From the IMG/VR virus record IMGVR_UViG_3300020445_000072, positions 1-24,223 of that record: a stretch of DNA of 24,223 nucleotides; one strand, 5' to 3'. A model generated the notes under the pieces. It was not told the DNA's origin. It made no database searches and saw only the letters and a program-made list of their open reading frames with translations. The stretch is from a virus. Position numbers and translations under genes: made by a program. This document shows positions 7,133-13,578 of this stretch, piece after piece. The stretch's first letter is position 1. Each line of letters opens with the position of its first letter.

Positions 7133-7291
7133 CTATTCCTGTAACAGACTTCCCGTCCGAGTTCTTGATGCAGCAAACAAGTTCTCTATTTCAAGAACAT
7201 AGTTACTGTTAATAAGGACTCTCTTGGTTTCACTCATTTCATCTGCGTAAAACTTAGGCGGTTGAGGATCGTGTAGGTTGTCTCCAGACAT
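7133..7291 (-). CDS. Small hypothetical protein, 52 residues
   Basis: The frame is open from a TTG at 7342, but the first ATGs are at 7294 and 7291. I choose the ATG at 7291, since the TTG has no ribosome-binding site; the long form would be 69 residues. The sequence begins Ser-Gly-Asp-Asn-Leu-His-Asp-Pro-Gln-Pro-Pro, followed by a helix with Met-Ser-Glu-Thr-Lys-Arg-Val-Leu-Ile-Asn and a final helix. It is soluble, without cysteines or membrane segments. Function unknown; it is part of the early cluster upstream of petF. Confidence 0.6.
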   Translation of the reverse strand: MSGDNLHDPQPPKFYADEMSETKRVLINSNYVLEIENLFAASRTRTGSLLQE

Positions 7292-7371
7292 CATTGTATT
7301 AGTTAAATTTCTACATACTATTTTATATGGAAATGCTAACAAATGACGTTTATTTTATAATATCTTTCGTT

Positions 7372-7503
7372 TTATGCAACGTTACGTAATTTCTTTAACA
7401 ATCTCTTATTACGTTTCTTAATTTGACGCAAACGAGCAGACGCAAGACGAGACTTTATGTTCCGTCCCTGCTTCCTAGGAGTTTCATGGCGTTTAAGACG
7501 CAT
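7372..7503 (-). CDS. Very basic 43-residue protein
   Basis: An ATG at 7503 opens 43 codons to a TAA at 7372-7374. The protein has 10 Arg and 8 Lys against a single acidic residue, and reads as one long basic helix after residue 16. Such composition suggests binding to nucleic acid or to an acidic surface, for example DNA, RNA or a host enzyme. It lies in the early region where T4-like phages place host-takeover genes. No homologue is recognised and the ribosome-binding site is weak. It fills an otherwise empty 190-nt gap. Confidence 0.6.
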   Translation of the reverse strand: MRLKRHETPRKQGRNIKSRLASARLRQIKKRNKRLLKKLRNVA

Positions 7504-7536
7504 CGGTCTGCTGCTTACTATACAAGTATAGGTTAT

Positions 7537-7782
7537 TTATGCTGCCTTGTCAACCTGTGCTTCTTTTGGAGTCTTCTCCATGTATTCTTTCTTAAATTCT
7601 TCCACCTGTGAAATTACCTCCTGATCTATTGGAGGACCATGTTGCATCAGTGGTGATAATAATACTGTACATCCATCTGGACGCTTAATTCTCCATACAG
7701 TACGATTCCTTTCACACATGGTAATGAGAAAGGGTAAATTATTCGTTGCTTCTTCTTCAGTTATATCTTGTATATCGGTCAT
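7537..7782 (-). CDS. Small hypothetical acidic protein, 81 residues
   Basis: The ATG overlaps the stop of the 69-residue gene as ATGA, so the two are coupled. The protein has an acidic N-terminus (Asp-Ile-Gln-Asp-Ile-Thr-Glu-Glu-Glu-Ala), a central part with Met-Cys-Glu-Arg-Asn-Arg-Thr-Val-Trp-Arg-Ile and Cys-Thr-Val-Leu-Leu-Ser-Pro-Leu, and a charged C-terminal helix. No family is recognised. It is second in the early cluster. Confidence 0.65.
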   Translation of the reverse strand: MTDIQDITEEEATNNLPFLITMCERNRTVWRIKRPDGCTVLLSPLMQHGPPIDQEVISQVEEFKKEYMEKTPKEAQVDKAA

Positions 7783-7988
7783 TGAATAACTGCCTCCTCG
7801 ACAATATAGGTAACCTCCACACCGTAAGGAAGTACCTGTTTAATTAAATCTACTGTCTCAGCAAATCCCTGAGACCCTTCATCATCCCACTTCCAATTAA
7901 TTCTCTTATTGTCACCTTCATCCGAGATCAGAGTAATCTGTCTTTTAGAAAAATTAACAATGACTTCTTCAAGAGCTTCGTCTTCCAT
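7779..7988 (-). CDS. Small hypothetical acidic protein, 69 residues, first gene of early cluster
   Basis: The ATG at 7988 is preceded by GAGG with 6 nt spacing and lies about 22 nt downstream of a near-perfect sigma70 promoter. The sequence alternates beta strands (Val-Ile-Val-Asn-Phe-Ser, Ile-Thr-Leu-Ile-Ser, Val-Glu-Val-Thr-Tyr-Ile-Val) with one helix, suggesting a small alpha/beta fold. It has Trp-Lys-Trp-Asp-Asp-Glu-Gly in the middle, net negative charge and no membrane segment. Function unknown. Being first behind a strong host-type promoter suggests it is made early and abundantly. Confidence 0.7.
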   Translation of the reverse strand: MEDEALEEVIVNFSKRQITLISDEGDNKRINWKWDDEGSQGFAETVDLIKQVLPYGVEVTYIVEEAVIQ

Positions 7989-8009
7989 AGGAACCTCGTT
8001 TATATACTC

Positions 8010-8038
8010 ATCATACCACAGGTCGATTAGGATGTCAA
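8010..8038 (-). promoter_or_regulatory. Near-consensus sigma70 promoter (early)
   Basis: The minus strand reads TTGACA (8038-8033), a 17-nt spacer, then TATGAT (8015-8010), which is one base off the bacterial sigma70 consensus. It lies in the 51-nt gap between the gp5 stop and the 69-residue gene and points into the early cluster (petF, pcyA, NifU-like). T4-like cyanophage early genes are known to use host-type promoters. Confidence 0.85.
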
Positions 8039-8039
8039 C

Positions 8040-10619
8040 CTAATTCAAGAAGATAGTTGCAGCAAGGAGTTTGATGGTAGCAGTAGCAGTCATGGTAATA
8101 GCAGCACCAGATGCTATTGTTGTTGCTGCTCCTGAAGTCATAATGATAGCACCAGCAGCATTAGCATTAAATGCTCCACCCAAGACTGTATTACTATATC
8201 CAGTAGCACCACATGTAATAACCATTGGTCCAGTAGGATTAGCAAGAACCCATCTTGGAATAGCATCAGTTGCAGATCCTCCTGGCATCATAACAGTTTC
8301 AATAGATCCCTTACAAATTGTCCTAATACCAGCAAGTGCTGATGGACCTATTGAAGGAACATTAATTATATTATAGAGACTGGTTGTAAACAATTCAATA
8401 GAGTTATCACCAGCAATCAATATTTCTCCACCAGCATATTTCTGTACTGTTGATGAACATTCCATTGAACTACCAGTAATCTTAGTAGATTGTGAACCAA
8501 TATCAAGTTCTGCTCCTTGGAACGTTATCTTAGCACCTGCGGAAGCAATATCTACATCAGAACCAAAGTTGATTGTATGCTTCTGAATCTTCTCTCTTAC
8601 ACTCTCACCCCTCTTATTAACAAGTTTAGGTGAACCTTGAGCATTCATAAAGAATCCACCACCAACTGTTAGATGACAATCACCAGTAACATCTAAGAAA
8701 TAATCACCGTGAATAGTTTCTACCTTATCATTCTCAATGTCTATACAATCATCACCTTTAACATCTTGTGTACGATTACCTGCCCAAGTAATATGGTCAG
8801 CAACTAAATTACCTCTATCACCTTTATTTTCTACAGTAGGGGAATTAGTTGTTGTATTATATGCTTTAACTGTCTTAGCAATGAGTGCTTTTCTATCAGC
8901 ATCACTCATCTTCTCACCACTCTTCTCTTCTTCTTCTCTTATTTGCTTTTCTGCTGCTGCTATCGCTCTTCTTTGAGTATTACTATTAATAGAGAAGTGT
9001 AGAGTACCACTAGCATTTCTCTTTTGCTCAATTTGACCACCTGGATTACCTATGTGCAATTCATAAGAACCATCCAAGAAAGTTTTTGCAGCAGTTAGAT
9101 AAGGATCTGCCTGTTTAATTAGGTTATCAAATAGACTACCACTTTCCTTAGCTTTACCACCATCACACGACTGCCTACCACCACCTCTTATATTCTCAAT
9201 TGCCTTTAATTCTTCTGGTGTACAATGTGTTACACCTAATAATGGATACCAACCAACAGTATCTTGACCTCCATCTGGTTCTCTACCACAATCACTTGCA
9301 AGGAATCCAATAATCATTGAAATGATTCCTGTTATGCTTGCTTTACCATTCTTAATAAGGTCAAATCCATCAGCAAAAATCTTAGTACCTTTTTTCCAAG
9401 TGTCAATGATATCTTTTGCCTTACCTACAGCATCAACGATAGTCGTAACTTTACTAACAACGCTAATAACGCTATCGATCATACTCTGAACATTACAAAC
9501 AATACCATCAATAGTCTTTTGAACACTCTGCAGAACAAATGCTGCTTTATCAATTAAACCTTCAAGTAAACTATCTAACTTATCAGTAATGAAACTCATA
9601 GGATCTGAGATGAATTTCATGATATTACTATCAAGGTTGCATAATGCAGAAAGAATTAATTTTACTGCTGACTGAATGATCCCAAATATCACCATAGGTG
9701 CACCAGTCTTCGACCCAAGAATACTAACCAGTTTTAATTCATCAGCAAGGTTAGCTAATGCTTGACGCATTGCAGATACAACTTGTGCAAATACTGCTCC
9801 CAAGAAATTTTGTATCTTAACGGTAAGTTCTTTTGCTTTTACTAATTTACCACTAACAACATCAAGAAAATCACCATCTTCTGCTTTAATTAATGTACTA
9901 GCACTATCAGCAAGATCCTCTACCAAATATTGCAACTGATATTCTAATGTTTTCCAAGGACCACCTACACCATTAGCAGCAGGTCTTGGTTTATCTCCTA
10001 TTTTTGGTGCTAATTTACCAACACCCTTATTAGTTAAGTTATTAGGACTTTGAGGTCCATTAGGTTCTTCACCGTCACCATCTGTGTCATCAGATGGTAT
10101 ATTTACACTGGTATTTGAATCCTTACTATATCCTTCTTCCTCAGTAGTTGCATTTGATGAATTTGGAAATAATGGGTGTGTAGCAGCAGGATTAGGTGCA
10201 ATTCCTGGTTCCATATCCTGACCAGTAAATGCAAATTTCTTCGTCTTCTTTGTCTTATCTGATTTTTGAACTCTTAGTACACCAATAACAATAGGCATTT
10301 GGGCATTATCACCATCCATGAAAAATCCCATGACAATAGCACCTGGTTGTAATTGACCAGATGATTCGCCTTGCTTATCATTACCTGATTGTGCAGTAGT
10401 TTGTAATACTGTAGCCCAAGGAAGAAATTTAGTAGGAAGGTCTGATGTAGTACCACCTTGTACATTAGTATAGTAACCAAGTACACGGCATCTAACCCTA
10501 CCTAACTTCATAGGATCTTCATGATCTTCTACTTCACCAACCCACCAGTAAAATCCATCTTTACCAACAAAATTTACGGTTGCTTCAGAAACAATACCAT
10601 CAATGGTGTCAATTGCCAT
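8040..10619 (-). CDS. 5: Baseplate hub/needle protein gp5, lacking the lysozyme domain
   Basis: The 859 residues show three parts. Residues about 20-118 form the gp5 N-terminal OB fold (Tyr-Trp-Trp-Val-Gly-Glu-Val-Glu-Asp-His-Glu-Asp-Pro, then Leu-Gly-Arg-Val-Arg-Cys-Arg and Gly-Phe-Phe-Met-Asp-Gly-Asp). Residues about 220-480 are a long helical, hydrophobic-amphipathic region. Residues about 620-859 are beta-helix repeats (Asp-Tyr-Phe-Leu-Asp-Val-Thr-Gly-Asp type), like the T4 gp5 needle. T4 gp5 has 575 residues with a lysozyme domain between OB fold and needle; I see no such domain here. It forms the membrane-piercing tip below gp27. A late box overlapping the cpeT stop drives it. Confidence 0.85.
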   Translation of the reverse strand: MAIDTIDGIVSEATVNFVGKDGFYWWVGEVEDHEDPMKLGRVRCRVLGYYTNVQGGTTSDLPTKFLPWATVLQTTAQSGNDKQGESSGQLQPGAIVMGFFMDGDNAQMPIVIGVLRVQKSDKTKKTKKFAFTGQDMEPGIAPNPAATHPLFPNSSNATTEEEGYSKDSNTSVNIPSDDTDGDGEEPNGPQSPNNLTNKGVGKLAPKIGDKPRPAANGVGGPWKTLEYQLQYLVEDLADSASTLIKAEDGDFLDVVSGKLVKAKELTVKIQNFLGAVFAQVVSAMRQALANLADELKLVSILGSKTGAPMVIFGIIQSAVKLILSALCNLDSNIMKFISDPMSFITDKLDSLLEGLIDKAAFVLQSVQKTIDGIVCNVQSMIDSVISVVSKVTTIVDAVGKAKDIIDTWKKGTKIFADGFDLIKNGKASITGIISMIIGFLASDCGREPDGGQDTVGWYPLLGVTHCTPEELKAIENIRGGGRQSCDGGKAKESGSLFDNLIKQADPYLTAAKTFLDGSYELHIGNPGGQIEQKRNASGTLHFSINSNTQRRAIAAAEKQIREEEEKSGEKMSDADRKALIAKTVKAYNTTTNSPTVENKGDRGNLVADHITWAGNRTQDVKGDDCIDIENDKVETIHGDYFLDVTGDCHLTVGGGFFMNAQGSPKLVNKRGESVREKIQKHTINFGSDVDIASAGAKITFQGAELDIGSQSTKITGSSMECSSTVQKYAGGEILIAGDNSIELFTTSLYNIINVPSIGPSALAGIRTICKGSIETVMMPGGSATDAIPRWVLANPTGPMVITCGATGYSNTVLGGAFNANAAGAIIMTSGAATTIASGAAITMTATATIKLLAATIFLN

Positions 10620-10641
10620 TTTATTCTTATACCTTATGTTT

Positions 10642-10648
10642 TATTTAT
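10642..10648 (-). promoter_or_regulatory. T4-type late promoter box ATAAATA for gp5
   Basis: The minus strand reads CATAAATA here; the box starts 29 nt upstream of the gp5 ATG at 10619 and overlaps the TAA stop of cpeT. Confidence 0.7.
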
Positions 10649-11115
10649 GAGACACGGACAAACTTATAAGTTCCATCATCACCCCAAAGGACATTACCCT
10701 CAGAATCTACGGACTTATCCTTAGTGAATAGTTTATTACCATAGAGATTCAACTCAGCATATACACTGGTATCCTCTCCATCCTGATCTATTTTACTATT
10801 AAATGATCCAGTCCACTTAGAACCATCCCATCTTAATGTCATATCACAGTTATCAAGTCTTTTCCAATTAGTATATGTGCCACCATAATGTTCAAGAACT
10901 ACTTCTGTATCAGATAATGTCACAAGTTTCTTCCGAACCTCAAGATAAGGATCGGGATCATCTCTATAGTGATATGCAGCATGATACCATCCCAAACCTC
11001 TTCCAACTTTCCTTGTCCAATGCAAGGTCACCTGTCTAAATCCAGTAGGATTAGACTGTGCTTGGGCTTTATTACTCCAAGTACCTAAAAGAAACGCTTG
11101 AAAATATTCACTCAT
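10645..11115 (-). CDS. cpeT: CpeT-like phycobiliprotein lyase (T-type)
   Basis: The 156 residues match the CpeT/CpcT family, beta-barrel chaperone-lyases that bind a bilin and attach it to a phycobiliprotein cysteine. Visible family features are an N-terminal Gly-Thr-Trp-Ser-Asn-Lys-Ala-Gln-Ala, a strand with Arg-Gln-Val-Thr-Leu-His-Trp, Gly-Trp-Tyr-His-Ala-Ala-Tyr-His-Tyr, and later Asp-Asn-Cys-Asp-Met and Trp-Thr-Gly-Ser-Phe strands. Host CpeT has about 200 residues; phage versions are shorter, so this looks complete. Its ATG overlaps the oxygenase stop as ATGA. It shares a late transcription unit with cp12 and is separated from pcyA by gp5. Phage CpeT proteins bind bilins, but activity and target here are not shown. 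Confidence 0.88.
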   Translation of the reverse strand: MSEYFQAFLLGTWSNKAQAQSNPTGFRQVTLHWTRKVGRGLGWYHAAYHYRDDPDPYLEVRKKLVTLSDTEVVLEHYGGTYTNWKRLDNCDMTLRWDGSKWTGSFNSKIDQDGEDTSVYAELNLYGNKLFTKDKSVDSEGNVLWGDDGTYKFVRVS

Positions 11116-11759
11116 ACCAATTTCTGAGACCTCTCATCAAAATCATACATTATGTTTATTGACATTATATATCTGTTTTGATCAGATTGATTTATTTCTG
11201 TCTTATGCTTCATCCATCCAGGAAATAATAACACATCATTAGTTTCCACATCAACAGTATGCCATTTTAACCCAAGACTATCATAGTTACCATGCATAGG
11301 TTCTGCACACTTGTATATCTGCATTGGATTCTCTATCATTAATCCTCCACCCTTAGGTGGAACATTTAGATAGCATGATACAGCAACAATAGCTCTATTA
11401 TGCATGTGTTCTGCTGTCCATCCTCCTTTAGGATGTACATTAAGCCATGACTCTGAGATATAATTCTTTACTCTTGGTTCAAGTCTCCAAGTTTCCCATA
11501 TCTCTCCGATACGAGATGGCAACCACCCCTGTACAAAGTCCTGAAACTCTGGCCAATAATGAGGAGGTTGATATTGTGTGCCCATAAGGACAACACTAGT
11601 CTCCGCACCATCTCTCATGAGAGGTTGCGGAACATTGTACTGTGTTTTGATATTCTCTGCTATCTTAAGATTATCAATTATCTTCTGCTTATTCTTATTA
11701 AATTCAAAGTCATACTTCCCTTTAAAGAGATAGGGAGTAGGATTAACATAATCTAACAT
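11112..11759 (-). CDS. Putative 2-oxoglutarate/Fe(II)-dependent oxygenase
   Basis: The protein has 215 residues from the ATG at 11759; an in-frame TTG at 11768 would add three. The C-terminal half fits the 2OG-Fe(II) oxygenase family common in cyanophages: Trp-Leu-Asn-Val-His-Pro-Lys-Gly-Gly, then a His-x-His pair (Glu-His-Met-His-Asn-Arg), a strand Ser-Cys-Tyr-Leu-Asn-Val-Pro-Pro-Lys-Gly-Gly-Gly, a distal His in Phe-Pro-Gly-Trp-Met-Lys-His, and Arg in Gln-Asn-Arg-Tyr as 2-oxoglutarate contact. The usual acidic ligand of His-x-Asp appears replaced or displaced, so metal coordination should be checked. The substrate is unknown; protein or small-molecule hydroxylation is possible. It is coupled to cp12 upstream and cpeT downstream. 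Confidence 0.8.
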   Translation of the reverse strand: MLDYVNPTPYLFKGKYDFEFNKNKQKIIDNLKIAENIKTQYNVPQPLMRDGAETSVVLMGTQYQPPHYWPEFQDFVQGWLPSRIGEIWETWRLEPRVKNYISESWLNVHPKGGWTAEHMHNRAIVAVSCYLNVPPKGGGLMIENPMQIYKCAEPMHGNYDSLGLKWHTVDVETNDVLLFPGWMKHKTEINQSDQNRYIMSINIMYDFDERSQKLV

Positions 11760-11764
11760 AAACT

Positions 11765-11992
11765 TCAATCATCATAAACTAAACATTCTGGTTCGTCTGG
11801 ATTCTGATCACAAAATAATTCTAAGCAATTAGGATCGTGATGGTCTCCATCTACGATCTCTTGATGATGATGCTCTTCGTATTCTATAAGGTCATGCAAC
11901 TCTTCTTTAACGTGTCTACGTGCAGCAGGACTAATAGTAGGATCATCAAGGAGCTCCTTGTCGTGCTCTATATGTTGTTCGATTGTTGTCAT
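11765..11992 (-). CDS. cp12: CP12-like Calvin-cycle regulator
   Basis: The protein has 75 residues from the ATG at 11992, chosen because GGAG lies 6 nt upstream; a TTG four codons earlier lacks this. The C-terminus Leu-Phe-Cys-Asp-Gln-Asn-Pro-Asp-Glu-Pro-Glu-Cys-Leu-Val-Tyr-Asp-Asp is the diagnostic CP12 tail, with the redox pair C61 and C70. The N-terminal half is helical and acidic, ending in His-His-His-Gln. The N-terminal cysteine pair of host CP12 is absent. CP12 bridges GAPDH and phosphoribulokinase and switches off the Calvin cycle; cyanophage CP12 is thought to divert carbon and NADPH towards the pentose phosphate pathway. It is first in a late cassette and overlaps the oxygenase gene. 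Confidence 0.88.
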   Translation of the reverse strand: MTTIEQHIEHDKELLDDPTISPAARRHVKEELHDLIEYEEHHHQEIVDGDHHDPNCLELFCDQNPDEPECLVYDD

Positions 11993-12015
11993 AGTTTTCT
12001 CCAACTATACCGTAA

Positions 12016-12022
12016 TATTTAG
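12016..12022 (-). promoter_or_regulatory. Late promoter box CTAAATA for the cp12 cassette
   Basis: The minus strand reads CTAAATATTACGG; the box begins 30 nt upstream of the cp12 ATG. The same CCTAAATATTACG block occurs at 21194-21206 before gene 4 (there with GCCTAAATATTACG), which supports a functional element. Confidence 0.75.
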
Positions 12023-12051
12023 GTCAGGTCTACATTTGTTAGCGTTTGCAA

Positions 12052-13578
12052 TTACACCTTGGATTTAGTTTTGATAACATCATCTTGGATCTTTGCCCCA
12101 TCTGTTGTAGATAAAGTGGAGATAGCAGGTTTACCATAAAGACTATCCTTACAAAGAAGTAAAGTTGTACTGAAAGTCTCACCAGTAGATTCATGTTCAA
12201 CACCAACTATAAGATAGCGTCCACTATACTTTTTGTCAATAAAAACTTCATCCCCTCTTTGTCCACCAGGCATTTCAACATAAACTGCAGATCCTGCATA
12301 TAAATCAAGATTACCAGGAACTCCAATTGATAGTCTAATAGACTTCAATGATTCCATACGAATATATTGATATGCTTGAAGCTCTACCAACTGTTCATAA
12401 TTCTTCTGGGGATTCTTTTTGAATTTTTTATCAAATACCTGGTTTGGAAGTGCAGTATAGCGTACTCTCTTTGGATAGTCAAGTAATGCCTGAACACCAC
12501 TATCCATAAGTTTTATTGGATTCTGATCCTTAGTCTTTCCAAGATGAGACATATTCTTCCACATCTCTTGATTACTATATCTGTAAGTATCATTTGATAT
12601 GTCCTGACTTACATCAGTTCCCACTTTAGAATTACCAAGTGTAGTTGGATCAAATCCAATACTATACCCTGCCCAAGCTCCATGTCTTAATCCCATAAGA
12701 TAACTTCTTTCATTAGGGAATACTATACTATTAATATTATACGGATCAGTTTCTGGAGATCCTGTACTCTTAGGTCTATATGTGTATTTGTAAAGTTGAG
12801 GTTCTCCCTTTGTAAAATTAGTTTTAGTATCAAACTTTTGTGCATTAGCTCGATCAATCATACCATCAATTGATTTAAAATTATATCCTAATGCAGTCTC
12901 AAAGAAAGCATATCCATTTTGGAATGATGATTTACCCTTACCTTTACGAATTGTCCTCTGTCCTAACCAATAAATGAGATCAAATGGTCTCCAATTCGTT
13001 GATATGAATTGATGGTTATTAATAGATTCATTCAAATCAGTAAATACTTTCTTAGGACTACCAATATAATCCTTATTATTGAGAAGTCTTTTAACTATTG
13101 CTTCTGCTTTAGTACCAGACTCTGTTTGTTTATATGAAGTTTTCTTAGTTACGTCCTTCCTACCTCCAAACAAAACTTCACTGTGACCAAATACATTAAC
13201 AACCTCATTCTTTAAAAACTCATCTGATGCAGCATTGATTATAAAGATATCAGACAACTGATTAGTTCTAGAACGATCTACAACTTCATAGGTTCTAAAA
13301 AAATAAGTTCTATCTATATGATCAGTCTTAAGAGTAAACTTCCAGCTCTCTGATCCTGTTAAAACAGCACACATTCCCATAGCATCAGTTAAAACAAAAC
13401 TAGCTTGTATTGATGCATTAGTGATAGTCTCTGAAATACTAAAACCATTCAAAAATTCTACAAAATTCCAAGAACCATCAATTTCAACCCTCTGTCCATT
13501 ACGATAAATGGATAATTCGGCTTCAATGTCAGAAATCTGACTACCTGTTATAGATCCTTTTCTATTAACATTACTCAT
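12052..13578 (-). CDS. 27: Baseplate hub protein, gp27-like
   Basis: This 508-residue protein starts at an ATG that overlaps the stop of the 921-residue gene as ATGA. The N-terminal ~150 residues form beta-strand pairs like hub domains (Asn-Gly-Phe-Ser-Ile-Ser-Glu-Thr, Ser-Phe-Val-Leu-Thr-Asp, then Tyr-Phe-Phe-Arg-Thr-Tyr-Glu-Val). The middle (about 160-240) contains a helix and Phe-Ile-Ser-Thr-Asn-Trp-Arg-Pro-Phe-Asp, typical of the segment in gp27/VgrG-type hubs that packs against the tube. The C-terminal Tyr-Ser-Gly-Arg-Tyr-Leu-Ile-Val-Gly-Val-Glu-His-Glu is also characteristic. T4 gp27 has 391 residues, so this one is enlarged. It would trimerise on gp5 as the adaptor to the tail tube. 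Gene order (tape measure, hub, gp5) agrees. Confidence 0.75.
   Translation of the reverse strand: MSNVNRKGSITGSQISDIEAELSIYRNGQRVEIDGSWNFVEFLNGFSISETITNASIQASFVLTDAMGMCAVLTGSESWKFTLKTDHIDRTYFFRTYEVVDRSRTNQLSDIFIINAASDEFLKNEVVNVFGHSEVLFGGRKDVTKKTSYKQTESGTKAEAIVKRLLNNKDYIGSPKKVFTDLNESINNHQFISTNWRPFDLIYWLGQRTIRKGKGKSSFQNGYAFFETALGYNFKSIDGMIDRANAQKFDTKTNFTKGEPQLYKYTYRPKSTGSPETDPYNINSIVFPNERSYLMGLRHGAWAGYSIGFDPTTLGNSKVGTDVSQDISNDTYRYSNQEMWKNMSHLGKTKDQNPIKLMDSGVQALLDYPKRVRYTALPNQVFDKKFKKNPQKNYEQLVELQAYQYIRMESLKSIRLSIGVPGNLDLYAGSAVYVEMPGGQRGDEVFIDKKYSGRYLIVGVEHESTGETFSTTLLLCKDSLYGKPAISTLSTTDGAKIQDDVIKTKSKV

Noticed and set aside
8071-8376. 101-residue plus-strand frame rich in Val, Ala and Ile
   Set aside because: It is antisense to the beta-helix part of gp5; its composition mirrors Gly/Ala/Thr-rich codons on the other strand.
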